19,567 bases of DNA. It comes from an uncultured Clostridia bacterium. GTDB taxonomy: Bacteria > Bacillota > Clostridia > Tissierellales > Peptoniphilaceae. The stretch lies in the NCBI GenBank assembly GCA_945916025.1, contig CAMEGD010000018.1:1-19567 (forward strand), in the 5' to 3' direction. Position numbers and translations under genes: made by a program. Numbering within the stretch: the first letter of the stretch is position 1; every line of letters begins with the position of its first letter. The notes under the pieces are model-generated. The model was not told where the DNA came from and made no database searches. It saw nothing but the letters and a program-made list of their open reading frames with translations. Of the stretch, positions 1 through 7,262 are shown piece by piece.

Positions 1-1
1 T

Positions 2-64
2 GAGTTAGAATGCTCACAGCCGTTTATCTTGCCACCTAAAGACTCTTTAAATCATTTTTTCTAA
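2..64 (+). CDS. Possible 3' end of an unidentified + strand gene (partial)
   Basis: One + strand frame is open from the window edge to a TAA at 62-64 and gives about 20 residues ending in DSLNHFF. A good rho-independent terminator for the same strand follows 12 bases later, which is the main reason to believe that a gene ends here. The piece is too short to name a family. It would converge on the ferritin gene. Chance openness of 20 codons is possible. Confidence 0.35.
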   Translation, partial: ELECSQPFILPPKDSLNHFF

Positions 65-76
65 AATCCCTAATTC

Positions 77-100
77 AATGAGCCTTAAGGGCCATTTTTT
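77..100 (+). terminator. Intrinsic terminator, + strand
   Basis: AATG (77-80) pairs with CATT (93-96). After one bulged A, GCC (82-84) pairs with GGC (90-92) around a TTAAG loop. A T-run (95-100) follows on the + strand. Read on the - strand there is no T-run after the hairpin, so it serves the gene entering from the left rather than ferritin. Confidence 0.6.
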
Positions 101-115
101 ATTGGTTTTAATAAA

Positions 116-610
116 TTATTCTCTTTTACCTAAGATTGAGTCTACTTTAAATAAGGCAGCTGTATCATCACCAGCAAGTTTAATCATATCGATTACTCCT
201 CTAAAGTTATCTTCTTCTTCAACTTGCTCATCAACATAACTTCTTAGGAAGTTTTCTGCTGCATAGTTTTTTTCTTCTATAGCAATTTCTAATAATCTTA
301 AGATAGAAGCAGAAATTTCTTTTTCATGCTCTAAGCCTTTTTCAAAAACATCTAAATAAGAATGGTAATCCACTGGTTGTTGCTCAAATGTTCCAAGTGG
401 TTCTAACTTTCCATCAACGTCTAAAATAAAGTTAATAAAGTCTTCTGCATGAGAAAGTTCTTCATGTGCTTGTACTGTAAGCCATTTTTCTGCACCTGGT
501 GAACCTAATTCTTTAAAATAAAGTCTCATACCATCATATTTGTAAGCAGACTCATTTTCCATTGTAACTTGTTCATTTAATCCTTTTAATAATCTTTCAC
601 TTAATTTCAT
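116..610 (-). CDS. ftnA: Ferritin (non-heme, bacterial FtnA type)
   Basis: A 164-residue cytosolic iron-storage protein of the usual bacterial ferritin length. The family forms 24-subunit cages that oxidise Fe(II) and store it as a ferric mineral. The sequence is all-helical, and the ferroxidase ligands can be placed by comparison with E. coli FtnA: E18, E51 and H54 (HEELSHAE), E96 (EHEKE), Q129 and E132 (DEQVEEE). There is no heme-binding Met typical of bacterioferritin. The start is an ATG with a strong GGAGGAG ribosome-binding site just upstream. It appears monocistronic. A 21-bp AT-rich perfect dyad at 668-688 lies between it and the kinase gene and may be a metal- or peroxide-responsive operator. 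In an anaerobe the likely role is iron buffering and oxygen/peroxide protection. Confidence 0.95.
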   Translation of the reverse strand: MKLSERLLKGLNEQVTMENESAYKYDGMRLYFKELGSPGAEKWLTVQAHEELSHAEDFINFILDVDGKLEPLGTFEQQPVDYHSYLDVFEKGLEHEKEISASILRLLEIAIEEKNYAAENFLRSYVDEQVEEEDNFRGVIDMIKLAGDDTAALFKVDSILGKRE

Positions 611-667
611 TTATATCTCCTCCATGTTGTATAAAATCTCTTTATATAATGTATTTACCCTAATTTA

Positions 668-688
668 ATAATTTATCACATAAATTAT
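668..688. promoter_or_regulatory. AT-rich perfect dyad upstream of ferritin (candidate operator)
   Basis: On the + strand ATAATTTAT (668-676) and ATAAATTAT (680-688) are exact inverted repeats around CAC. The dyad lies 58 bases before the ferritin start and 8 bases beyond the kinase stop. Fur/PerR-family sites are AT-rich dyads of similar length, so an iron or peroxide operator is inferred. A weak hairpin at the end of the kinase transcript is the alternative, but no T-run follows it. Confidence 0.4.
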
Positions 689-695
689 AATGTTT

Positions 696-2108
696 TTATT
701 TTAGTTTAGAAGCTACAAAATAAAATCTTGAACCCTTTCCAATTTCTGACTCTACTCCATACTTAAAGGCGTGTTTTGATAAGATTACCCTTACAATATG
801 AAGGCCTAGACCTGTTCCTACTGCATTTCTAATGTGGTTTTTCCTATCTGTATAATACCTCTCCCAAATTTTGTCCTTGTCCTCCTTATTTATTCCCCTT
901 CCATGGTCAATAACTGAATAAGTTACATTGTCTTCATCTTCTTCAATTTTGAAGATAATCTTCTTATCTGGCCCAACAAAGGAAATAGCATTTGATGTAA
1001 AGTTGTATAGGACTTGGGTCATCATTTGTGGATCTGCACAAATCCACCCTTCAGATTCCCCTTCTATTATAAAGTCTATTTTGTGTTTGGTTCTAAAGAC
1101 ATCTAGTTTGTTAATAATCTCTTCTGTCTTTTCCCTTAAGGACATTTCCTTTTTGTTAAGTTCATCCATTTGCATTTCTAGTTTGGATACATCTAAAATT
1201 GAGTTTACCATTTCTGTTAGCCTATCTGCTTCAGATATGATTATATCTAAGTTTGCATCCCTCATTTCCTTGTCTTCCCCAGTTATGTCTTTAATCATTT
1301 CTGAATAGGACTTTATAACTGTAAGAGGGGTCTTAAGGTCGTGGGATACGTTAGCTACAATGGAAACCCTCATTTCTTCCATTTTAGAAAGTTCCTTAGT
1401 CGCATAATTTAGGGTTTGAGAAAGCTGGTCAATTTCATAAACTCCACTAGATGGGAAGCTGGTGTCGTAGTTTCCATGGGCGAGTTCCTTGGCTGATTCG
1501 TTTAAGTCTAAGACTGGCTTTGAAAGTTTTTTTGCAATAAAATAACTAACAATCATACCGATTGCCAGTACTATCCCAATAATATATGGAAATTGTCTTT
1601 TCATAATTTGAACTGTGGAATCAATAGGTTCGACTGTTGAAACTATCATTAAGTAAAGGTCTGAACCGTAGTCGTCACTTCCCAGGTAGCTGGTATAAAT
1701 ATAAGATTGAAAGTCATCGTCTAAGATTTTAAGTTCAAGAAGTTTATTGGAGCCTTCCACCTTAGGAATATCAGTTAGAATCGAAGAAATAATTTCTCTA
1801 TTGTAAGATGTAGAATAAAAAATTCCCATCCAGTCATTTGGATATATAACATTTCCGTCTCCATCTACAACTTGAATTCTAGTTGAATTGTCTATGGACT
1901 TTGACCTTATGGTCTTTTCTATAGGTTGGTCGTGGAGGTATTCTGTAGTAATTTGTCTACCTGTCTCTTCTATATCGGCGATTTTCATATTCTTATAAAA
2001 GGCTGTCAAAAATACATTTTGCATAAGCCAAATTATTAGCAAAATCAAGATAATATAAAAGGCAAAATACTTCCAAATCCTATTTAGAATACTTCCAAGA
2101 CGAACCAT
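696..2108 (-). CDS. Sensor histidine kinase, HAMP-HisKA-HATPase_c
   Basis: Membrane-bound sensor kinase (470 residues) partnered with the response regulator just upstream. Order: a transmembrane helix near residues 14-35, an extracytoplasmic sensor region of about 135 residues, a second helix near 173-195 and a HAMP linker. The dimerisation/phosphoacceptor region follows with the H-box SHDLKTPLT (His256), then the ATPase domain with N-box NFTSNAISF, G1 DHGRGI and G2 GTGLGLHIV. All catalytic boxes look intact. I chose the ATG at 2108, which has GGAG at 2114-2117 and lies 16 bases after the regulator stop. A TTG at 2156 would overlap the regulator and adds only a basic, unconvincing tail. The signal is unknown. 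The neighbours uppP and the regulator hint at cell-wall stress. Confidence 0.95.
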   Translation of the reverse strand: MVRLGSILNRIWKYFAFYIILILLIIWLMQNVFLTAFYKNMKIADIEETGRQITTEYLHDQPIEKTIRSKSIDNSTRIQVVDGDGNVIYPNDWMGIFYSTSYNREIISSILTDIPKVEGSNKLLELKILDDDFQSYIYTSYLGSDDYGSDLYLMIVSTVEPIDSTVQIMKRQFPYIIGIVLAIGMIVSYFIAKKLSKPVLDLNESAKELAHGNYDTSFPSSGVYEIDQLSQTLNYATKELSKMEEMRVSIVANVSHDLKTPLTVIKSYSEMIKDITGEDKEMRDANLDIIISEADRLTEMVNSILDVSKLEMQMDELNKKEMSLREKTEEIINKLDVFRTKHKIDFIIEGESEGWICADPQMMTQVLYNFTSNAISFVGPDKKIIFKIEEDEDNVTYSVIDHGRGINKEDKDKIWERYYTDRKNHIRNAVGTGLGLHIVRVILSKHAFKYGVESEIGKGSRFYFVASKLK

Positions 2109-2124
2109 TTCGTCTCCACTACCT

Positions 2125-2814
2125 TTAGTTCTTTGTTTCTGGATTTTCTGTATCAAATTTATAACCTACTCCTCGTACTGTTATAATAAACTTCCTATAA
2201 TCTCCTAGTGTATTTCTAAGCATCTTTATATGGGTGTCTACTGTCCTGTCATCACCAAAAAAATCATATCCCCATACTGAACTTAATAGTTGGTCCCTAG
2301 AAAGGGCCTTTCCTTCATTTTGGATAAAATAAGTTAATAACTCATATTCCTTTGGAGTTGAGTTTACTTGTTTTCCATCTACATAAATTACATGGCCGTC
2401 AATGTCAACTTCCAGGCCTTCTTTTTTCCAAGTTTTATTTAACTTTCTTTCTTGGGAATTTCTCTTAATAACAACTTTTATCCTAGCCATTAGTTCCTTT
2501 GGAGAAAATGGCTTAACTATATAATCGTCAATTCCTATTTCAAATCCAAATAATTTATCATACTCTTCTCCCCTTGAAGAAAGCATTATAACTGGAATGT
2601 CTTTAAACTTAGAAATTTCTTGGTGAGCAGAATATCCGTCTAAATTAGGCATCATAATGTCCATAACTATACAGTCATAGTCATTTTCCTTAGCAAGTTC
2701 AATAGCTTCTAAACCATCACTTGCAGTATCAACCTCATAGCCTTCGTATTTTCCATAGGTAGTTATAACATCTCTTATTCTTTGTTCATCATCAACTACT
2801 AATATTTTGCTCAT
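2125..2814 (-). CDS. OmpR/PhoB-family response regulator
   Basis: A 229-residue two-component regulator. The receiver domain spans about residues 1-120, with acidic pocket D8/D9, phosphoacceptor D52 (IVMDIMMPN) and the conserved Lys in VKPF. A winged-helix effector domain (about 130-225) has the PKEYELL, WGYDFFGDDRTVDTHI and RGVGYKF signatures of the OmpR class. The cognate kinase follows 16 bases downstream in the same transcript. The start is an ATG at 2814 with GAGGTG upstream; a GTG three codons earlier lies within that ribosome-binding site and was rejected. A 71-base gap separates it from uppP, so it may have its own promoter. The regulon is unknown. Confidence 0.95.
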   Translation of the reverse strand: MSKILVVDDEQRIRDVITTYGKYEGYEVDTASDGLEAIELAKENDYDCIVMDIMMPNLDGYSAHQEISKFKDIPVIMLSSRGEEYDKLFGFEIGIDDYIVKPFSPKELMARIKVVIKRNSQERKLNKTWKKEGLEVDIDGHVIYVDGKQVNSTPKEYELLTYFIQNEGKALSRDQLLSSVWGYDFFGDDRTVDTHIKMLRNTLGDYRKFIITVRGVGYKFDTENPETKN

Positions 2815-2844
2815 AAATTTCACCTCTATATTAATTGTATTCTC

Positions 2845-2875
2845 TCACTGTGAAATATAAATGTTTAATCAGTGA
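2845..2875. promoter_or_regulatory. Dyad in the gap before the response regulator
   Basis: TCACTG (2845-2850) and CAGTGA (2870-2875) are exact inverted repeats separated by 19 bases, inside the 71-base gap between uppP and the regulator gene. No T-run follows on the - strand, so it does not look like an intrinsic terminator. It could be an operator for an internal promoter, perhaps autoregulatory, but no convincing -35/-10 pair was found. Confidence 0.3.
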
Positions 2876-2885
2876 TATATCTATT

Positions 2886-3758
2886 CTAAAGGTATATATA
2901 CCCTAAAACTATTATACCAAGTATTATCCTGTAAATCCCAAAGACAGTAAAGGAGTTGTTCTTAATAAACTTCATAAAGGTTTTAATAACAACTTCAGCA
3001 ACTAAATAAGATAAGACCGCACCTAAAAATATTAATTCCCATTGATATGTTGAAAATCCTGTACCCATCTTTATAATCTTTAAGACGGTAGCTCCCATCA
3101 TAGTTGGTATAGCTAAAAAGAAAGAAAACTCAGCTGCAACTGTTCTAGAAGCTCCAGTAAGCCTACCACCTATAATAGTAGCTGCCGACCTGGAAGTTCC
3201 GGGAATCATGGCCAAACACTGAAAGAAACCAATTTTTACAGCTTGTATAGGGCTTAGATCTCCAAGTTTTTTTGTGTTAGTCTTTATGGATTTATTTTTT
3301 TCTATAAATATAATAACTATTCCCCAAAAAATTAAGGAAACAGCTACAACTGTAGGGCTAAATAAGTACTTGTCTATAAGGTCATCAAAAAGTAGTCCTA
3401 AAACCATAGCTGGTAAAAATCCAATGATTACCTTTATCCAAAGCCTCATTGTAGGCCTATGAAAATGATTTATTCTAAACTTTAGTTTTTCAGAAAAGGA
3501 TCTAAATTCATAATCCCCCATGTCAGTATTAAAGGAAATTTTCCCAAGATCAATTGGGTTTAGCTTATAAAAGTACTGTCTAATAACAGCACAAATAGCC
3601 CCAAGTTGGATAATAATATTAAAAGCATTAGAAAAACTCTCAGGCTCTAACCTTAAAAACTCATTAACTAAAATCAAATGGCCTGTTGAAGAAACAGGCA
3701 AAAACTCTGTAAACCCTTCTACAATAGAAAGTATAACTACCTTAATAATATCGCTCAT
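2886..3758 (-). CDS. uppP: Undecaprenyl-diphosphatase (BacA/UppP)
   Basis: Integral membrane phosphatase (290 residues) that recycles undecaprenyl pyrophosphate to the monophosphate carrier for peptidoglycan and other envelope polymers. Members are known for bacitracin tolerance. The family's two hallmark stretches are present: residues 14-27, with E14 and E18 followed by PVSSTGH (H27), and the PGTSRSA loop with its essential Arg. Hydrophobic segments fit the multi-helix fold, and the length is within the family range. The ATG start overlaps the stop of the upstream YitT-family gene by 4 bases, so translation is probably coupled. Position ahead of a two-component pair suggests envelope-stress linkage, which is inference. 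Confidence 0.97.
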   Translation of the reverse strand: MSDIIKVVILSIVEGFTEFLPVSSTGHLILVNEFLRLEPESFSNAFNIIIQLGAICAVIRQYFYKLNPIDLGKISFNTDMGDYEFRSFSEKLKFRINHFHRPTMRLWIKVIIGFLPAMVLGLLFDDLIDKYLFSPTVVAVSLIFWGIVIIFIEKNKSIKTNTKKLGDLSPIQAVKIGFFQCLAMIPGTSRSAATIIGGRLTGASRTVAAEFSFFLAIPTMMGATVLKIIKMGTGFSTYQWELIFLGAVLSYLVAEVVIKTFMKFIKNNSFTVFGIYRIILGIIVLGYIYL

Positions 3759-4621
3759 TGTCCTAAACTCTTAAATCCTTTCCCCTTAACTTCACTACTA
3801 TCAGTAATTGTCATAAAGGCATCCTTGTCATAGGTCTCCATAATATGTCTAATTTTGGAAATTTGCCTGTTACTTACAACACAAAATACAATCTTTATGG
3901 GATCTCTTGAAAAACCGCCTTCAGCATCAATAAAGGTAACTCCCCTATTAATTGATTTATAAATTTCATCCCTAATAATTTCATATTCTTTGGTAACTAT
4001 CATAATATTCTTTCTCTCCCCAACTCCTTGCATAATAGAATCTGCAACCTTAGCTAGGATGTACTGGGAAATAATTGTATAAAAAACAACTTGGAAGGAA
4101 TACATAATAGAAGAAAAAGAAAGAATGACAATATCAAGGGCCATATTTAAGGTTCCAATATTAATATTAAAATTCTTCTTTGCAAGGGCCCCTAAAACAT
4201 CAGTGCCCAGGGCAGAAGCTCCATTTCTATAGACAATACCTGCTCCAAACCCTCTTAATAGACCACCAAAAATACTATTAATAATAAGATCCTCTACATT
4301 TAATATACCAATAAGTCCGCTAGTAGAAATTTGTACCAAAGTAAAAACTAGAACAACTAAAAATGATTGGACCACAAACTTGGGCTTTAGTTTTAAAATA
4401 GCCAAAATAACCATTGGAATATTTAAAATAAAATAAGTAATACCAGCATTAAAGCCAAAGGAATAGTTGGCAATTAGGGATAGGCCAGTAATCCCTCCAG
4501 ACAGTAAACCTGCCGGCATAATAAATAAGTTTTGTCCCAAGGCCATTAAGGCCCCTCCAATAATCATAGGCAAATAAACATTTACCAAATCGTTTTTTTC
4601 ATAAATATTTTCCAATTTCAT
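3755..4621 (-). CDS. YitT-family membrane protein with C-terminal DUF2179 domain
   Basis: A 288-residue protein with about five to six hydrophobic segments over roughly residues 13-200, including the YitT-like stretches MPAGLLSGGITGLSL and RNGASALGTDVLG. A soluble C-terminal domain of about 80 residues (EYEIIRDEIY...GFSRDPIKIVFCVV) matches DUF2179. The family is widespread in Firmicutes, sits in the cytoplasmic membrane and has no firmly established substrate. The ATG at 4621 is preceded by GAGGTGG, and a GTG two codons earlier falls inside that site. The gene lies 14 bases after the small gene upstream and overlaps uppP by 4 bases, so the three should be co-transcribed. Confidence 0.92.
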   Translation of the reverse strand: MKLENIYEKNDLVNVYLPMIIGGALMALGQNLFIMPAGLLSGGITGLSLIANYSFGFNAGITYFILNIPMVILAILKLKPKFVVQSFLVVLVFTLVQISTSGLIGILNVEDLIINSIFGGLLRGFGAGIVYRNGASALGTDVLGALAKKNFNINIGTLNMALDIVILSFSSIMYSFQVVFYTIISQYILAKVADSIMQGVGERKNIMIVTKEYEIIRDEIYKSINRGVTFIDAEGGFSRDPIKIVFCVVSNRQISKIRHIMETYDKDAFMTITDSSEVKGKGFKSLGQ

Positions 4622-4635
4622 AACCACCTCAAAGT

Positions 4636-4887
4636 CTAAATCTTCTTAATATATCCTTCTGTAAAAACATCAGGAAAAGGAAACTTCTTTAATTCCCCCT
4701 TAAAAATAACAGAGATTATGGAATTTTCCACTTGGAAAACCTCACCCTCACCAAAGCGTTTGTGAATAACCTTAAGCCCAGGGGATATTTCCTTAATAAA
4801 TTTGGACTTTTCTTCATCTTCTAAATAAAACTTAGTAAGTCCCTTGTCATTAGTTAAATCTTTAAAAACTAAAATCCTCTTGTCCAC
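4636..4887 (-). CDS. Small protein with a PcrA/UvrD C-terminal-like (SH3/Tudor-type) domain
   Basis: A soluble protein of about 83 residues. The C-terminal half has the pattern GxKVIHKRFGEGEV, a hydrophobic strand, then KKFPFPDVF. This resembles the small beta-barrel at the end of PcrA/UvrD helicases and in various Firmicute proteins, where it mediates protein or nucleic-acid contact. Assignment is by eye only. The start is probably the GTG at 4885-4887, because GGAG lies 6 bases upstream. A TTG four codons earlier would place that GGAG inside the gene and has no site of its own. It is first in the apparent operon with the YitT-family gene and uppP. No specific role is claimed. Confidence 0.7.
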   Translation of the reverse strand: MDKRILVFKDLTNDKGLTKFYLEDEEKSKFIKEISPGLKVIHKRFGEGEVFQVENSIISVIFKGELKKFPFPDVFTEGYIKKI

Positions 4888-5040
4888 AATAATCTCCAAG
4901 TAATAAGATATAAATATTCTAACATAAAAATAAAAGCAAAGTTCTAAATTTCAACAATTTTTCATACTTATCCACATATAAATATTAATAAAAATCCTTA
5001 AATAAAAACCTATTAAAAGTATGACGGGAAAATCATTTAC

Positions 5041-5119
5041 TAAACACAAAATTTTACTTATCAACACGAACACCTACAAGTTAGTGTTTAAGCCAAAATT
5101 TTAGTTGATAAGTGAAAAT
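5041..5119. repeat. Nested inverted repeats
   Basis: The outer arms ATTTTACTTATCAAC (5051-5065) and GTTGATAAGTGAAAAT (5104-5119) are inverted repeats with a single indel. TAAACAC (5041-5047) and AACAC (5063-5067) can each pair with the same GTGTTTA (5084-5090). AAAATTTT occurs twice, at 5048-5055 and 5095-5102. The arms therefore allow competing hairpins or cruciforms. No adjoining T-run makes it a terminator. Confidence 0.65.
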
Positions 5120-5261
5120 AAATTGTTTTTTAAAGAAAAATATTCCTAGAGAAAAGCCCATAACCATCCCACTTTAAAAATATTTTCATAAATTACTGTT
5201 CTTGTGGATAAGTGTGTGGATATGGGGATAACTTGTAAATAAGTGTGTGTTCATGTGGATT

Positions 5262-5284
5262 AAAAAAGAACCTATAATGGTTCT
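5262..5284 (-). terminator. Intrinsic terminator of the DUF1847 gene
   Basis: Read on the - strand, AGAACC and GGTTCT form a 6-bp stem (5267-5284) around ATTATA, followed at once by a T-run (5262-5267). It begins 3 bases after the DUF1847 stop codon. Confidence 0.85.
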
Positions 5285-5287
5285 CCT

Positions 5288-5914
5288 TTAATCTTCTGGA
5301 AATAATTTCTTCTTGTAGTACTTGTCAGCCTGGTATAGAACACCAATTGGGTTATGGCAAGTAACCCTGTCCTTTACTCCTAAAACAGTAACATTTGCTT
5401 CAGAATGTTTTAAAAACAAGGAGTCGTGACCAACACAAAGCCCAAGTAAAATGTTGTACTGGGTCTTTTGGTTATTTAAAAATTCTGCCTGGCCTATAGG
5501 ATTACACATTACCTCCCTAGAAGATGGGTCTAAATAGTCACTTTTGTCAAGGCCCATAAAGTCCTTAGGAATAGATCCGCTCTTGCACATAACAGAATCT
5601 ACTTTAAAACCATTTTTAGTAAGAATCTTATAAAGAATTCTACCCTCTTCCATTAGTCCACCACAAAAGGCTAGTCCCACATGAGAAACTCCTAGTTTTT
5701 TAAAAAAGAGTATAGTCTCCTCAACCCTGGTTAATTTTCCATAGCCTTCCTTTTCAACTAAGGCGGCAGTATAGGCAACCCTTCCGTCATCTTTGTCCTT
5801 GTATAAGTTTTTTATATCTTCAAGCTCATCTTCTTCAACAGTAGGACACCCTAAAGGATAGTCTTCATCTTCAGTCCTACAAGTAGTTTTATTACATATG
5901 GCACAGTTATACAT
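5288..5914 (-). CDS. DUF1847 family cysteine-rich, probably metal-binding protein
   Basis: A 208-residue cytosolic protein with an N-terminal zinc-finger-like pattern CAIC...C (Cys4, Cys7, Cys12) and a further Cys in GCPT. Conserved later Cys/His residues appear in AFCGG, MCKSG, MCNPIGQA, GLCVGHDS and VTCHNP. This layout matches DUF1847, common in anaerobic Firmicutes and archaea. The family is annotated as metal-binding, with no established reaction known to me. The start has an AGGAGGGG ribosome-binding site. It has its own terminator and lies downstream of a terminator after the amidohydrolase gene, so it is probably monocistronic. A possible promoter is at 5941-5968. Confidence 0.9.
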   Translation of the reverse strand: MYNCAICNKTTCRTEDEDYPLGCPTVEEDELEDIKNLYKDKDDGRVAYTAALVEKEGYGKLTRVEETILFFKKLGVSHVGLAFCGGLMEEGRILYKILTKNGFKVDSVMCKSGSIPKDFMGLDKSDYLDPSSREVMCNPIGQAEFLNNQKTQYNILLGLCVGHDSLFLKHSEANVTVLGVKDRVTCHNPIGVLYQADKYYKKKLFPED

Positions 5915-5940
5915 AGGCCCCTCCTTGTGTATGTATTCTT

Positions 5941-5968
5941 ACTATATCTTAACATATTTTCAGATTAA
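5941..5968 (-). promoter_or_regulatory. Possible sigma-A promoter of the DUF1847 gene
   Basis: On the - strand, TTAATC (5963-5968) and TATAGT (5941-5946) are 16 bases apart, 26 bases before the start codon. The -35 match is poor, so this is tentative. Confidence 0.35.
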
Positions 5969-5978
5969 TTATTTACAT

Positions 5979-6005
5979 AAAAAGCCCTCCTAAAACTAGA
6001 AGGGC
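5979..6005 (-). terminator. Intrinsic terminator of the permease-amidohydrolase operon
   Basis: On the - strand, GCCCTTCT pairs with AGGAGGGC through 8 bp (one T-G wobble) around a 6-base loop (5984-6005), followed by five T (5979-5983). It lies 38 bases past the amidohydrolase stop. Confidence 0.9.
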
Positions 6006-6043
6006 AAATAAATTTACTATAAAGTTTTCTAATACTTACCAAC

Positions 6044-7243
6044 TTAATTATTTAAAAAATCTACTATGATAGATGCTGATGCAACGGCCCCTGGTACAAG
6101 GGCACCTTCATCAAGGTCGAAGTTTACATTGTGGTGTTCTGCCCCACTGCCAAGTTCGTCGTTTTTAATTCCAATTAAGTTTAATACAATTGGAGCTAAT
6201 TCATCATATCTTGAAAAGGATTCTGATCCAAACCAAATCTTTCCATCTTCTAAGGATTCTTCTCCATAAAGCTGTTTTAGGGTTTCTCTGGCTATATTAG
6301 AGTACTTTTCATCATTTATAACTGGTGTATAAAGGATTTCGTGACCCTCTAAATATTCAACTTCACAAAGGTGGGCTTTGGCTGTACTTTCTACAACATT
6401 TTCTACAATTTCCATGGCCTTAACTCCTTCTTCTTTGTCGAAGAATCTTAAAGATCCAGCTACTAGGGCCTTGTCAGGGAAAATATTAAAGGCAGTTCCT
6501 GCAACAACTTGGGCAATTCCTAAAGTTACTGTCTTAGTGACATCAATTTGGTTAGCCCAGGCAGTAGCTAGGCCTGATAATATTTGACTAGCTGCAAAAA
6601 TTGGGTTTATAGAAAGGTCTGGTCTAGAACCATGGCCTCCACGTCCAACTACATTAAACTTAACTCTGGCAATACCTGCCATTCTAGGTCCCTTTTCTAA
6701 GGCGAACTTTCCAGATTCTAAAGCTGAGAATACGTGATTTCCTAATATTACATCAAAACCAAAGTCTTCTTTTCTTAGAAGGTCTAACATCTTTGGAATA
6801 CCAGAGCCTGTTTCTTCACCTTCTTCAAAGATAAATACAACTTTGCCACTTAATTCATCTTTAATCTCACTAATAATCTTTCCAACTGTTAGGGCAATAC
6901 TCATGTGACCATCATGACCACAAGTATGGGCTGCCCCTTTTACTTTGGAGCAATATGCCTTTTTGCCTTTTAGGTTGTCTTCAGACTCATCCATTGGCAA
7001 AGCGTCTATATCGGCCCTAAAGCCTACAACTTTCCCTTCTTTTTTTGTGTCTAATAGGGCAACAAAACCTGTTCCTTCAGCTTCAATAATTTCATATCCA
7101 AGGTTTTTCATTTCTTCTTTAAGGTACTTGGAAGTCTCAAATTCTTGTCCTGATAGTTCAGGGTTTTCCTTAAAGTGTCTTCTGTTTTTTAGGGTATATT
7201 CTTCAAAATCTGCCCCTAAAGTTTTAATCTTATCTGTAAACAT
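6044..7243 (-). CDS. M20D-family amidohydrolase (N-acyl-amino-acid / amidobenzoyl-type hydrolase)
   Basis: A 399-residue cytosolic metalloenzyme of the M20D group (hippurate, indole-acetyl-amino-acid and aminobenzoyl-glutamate hydrolase relatives), which cleaves an amide to free an amino acid. Visible features are the N-terminal RRHFKENPELSGQEFET pattern, the metal site HTCGHDGH at 106-113, the catalytic Glu region EEGEETGSG, the dimerisation motif GRGGHGSRP and the C-terminal His pair in GAEHHNVNFDLDEGAL. The EEGEETG stretch differs from the commoner QPAEE. The ATG at 7243 is preceded by AGGAGG; an upstream GTG frame lacks such a site. It follows the permease by 19 bases and is co-transcribed with it. 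The exact substrate cannot be read from the sequence. Confidence 0.93.
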   Translation of the reverse strand: MFTDKIKTLGADFEEYTLKNRRHFKENPELSGQEFETSKYLKEEMKNLGYEIIEAEGTGFVALLDTKKEGKVVGFRADIDALPMDESEDNLKGKKAYCSKVKGAAHTCGHDGHMSIALTVGKIISEIKDELSGKVVFIFEEGEETGSGIPKMLDLLRKEDFGFDVILGNHVFSALESGKFALEKGPRMAGIARVKFNVVGRGGHGSRPDLSINPIFAASQILSGLATAWANQIDVTKTVTLGIAQVVAGTAFNIFPDKALVAGSLRFFDKEEGVKAMEIVENVVESTAKAHLCEVEYLEGHEILYTPVINDEKYSNIARETLKQLYGEESLEDGKIWFGSESFSRYDELAPIVLNLIGIKNDELGSGAEHHNVNFDLDEGALVPGAVASASIIVDFLNN

Positions 7244-7262
7244 ATTACCTCCTCTAAAAAAC

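Larger units (their letters stand above)
4888..5287. other. 400-bp intergenic region with DnaA-box-like cluster
   Basis: No convincing gene lies here. The stretch is very A+T rich and holds two exact TTATCCACA 9-mers: 4968-4976 on + and 5203-5211 on -. On the - strand one-mismatch versions are at 5215-5223, 5223-5231 and 5254-5262, and a weaker one at 5234-5242. TTATCAAC-type sites occur at 5058-5066 (+) and 5103-5111 (-). The 11-mer ATAAGTGTGTG is repeated at 5208-5218 and 5239-5249. Such clusters are typical of replication origins or DnaA-controlled promoters. The region also serves as the leader of the small gene that starts at 4887. Confidence 0.6.

Noticed and set aside
2109..2156. Upstream TTG start for the histidine kinase
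   Set aside because: It would overlap the regulator by 32 bases without a ribosome-binding site, while the ATG at 2108 has GGAG at the right distance.
4888..5287. Calling the region a definite chromosomal origin (oriC)
   Set aside because: Neither dnaA, dnaN nor rpmH is present, and genes on both sides run on the - strand for several kb instead of diverging from the site, so it is reported only as a DnaA-box-like cluster.
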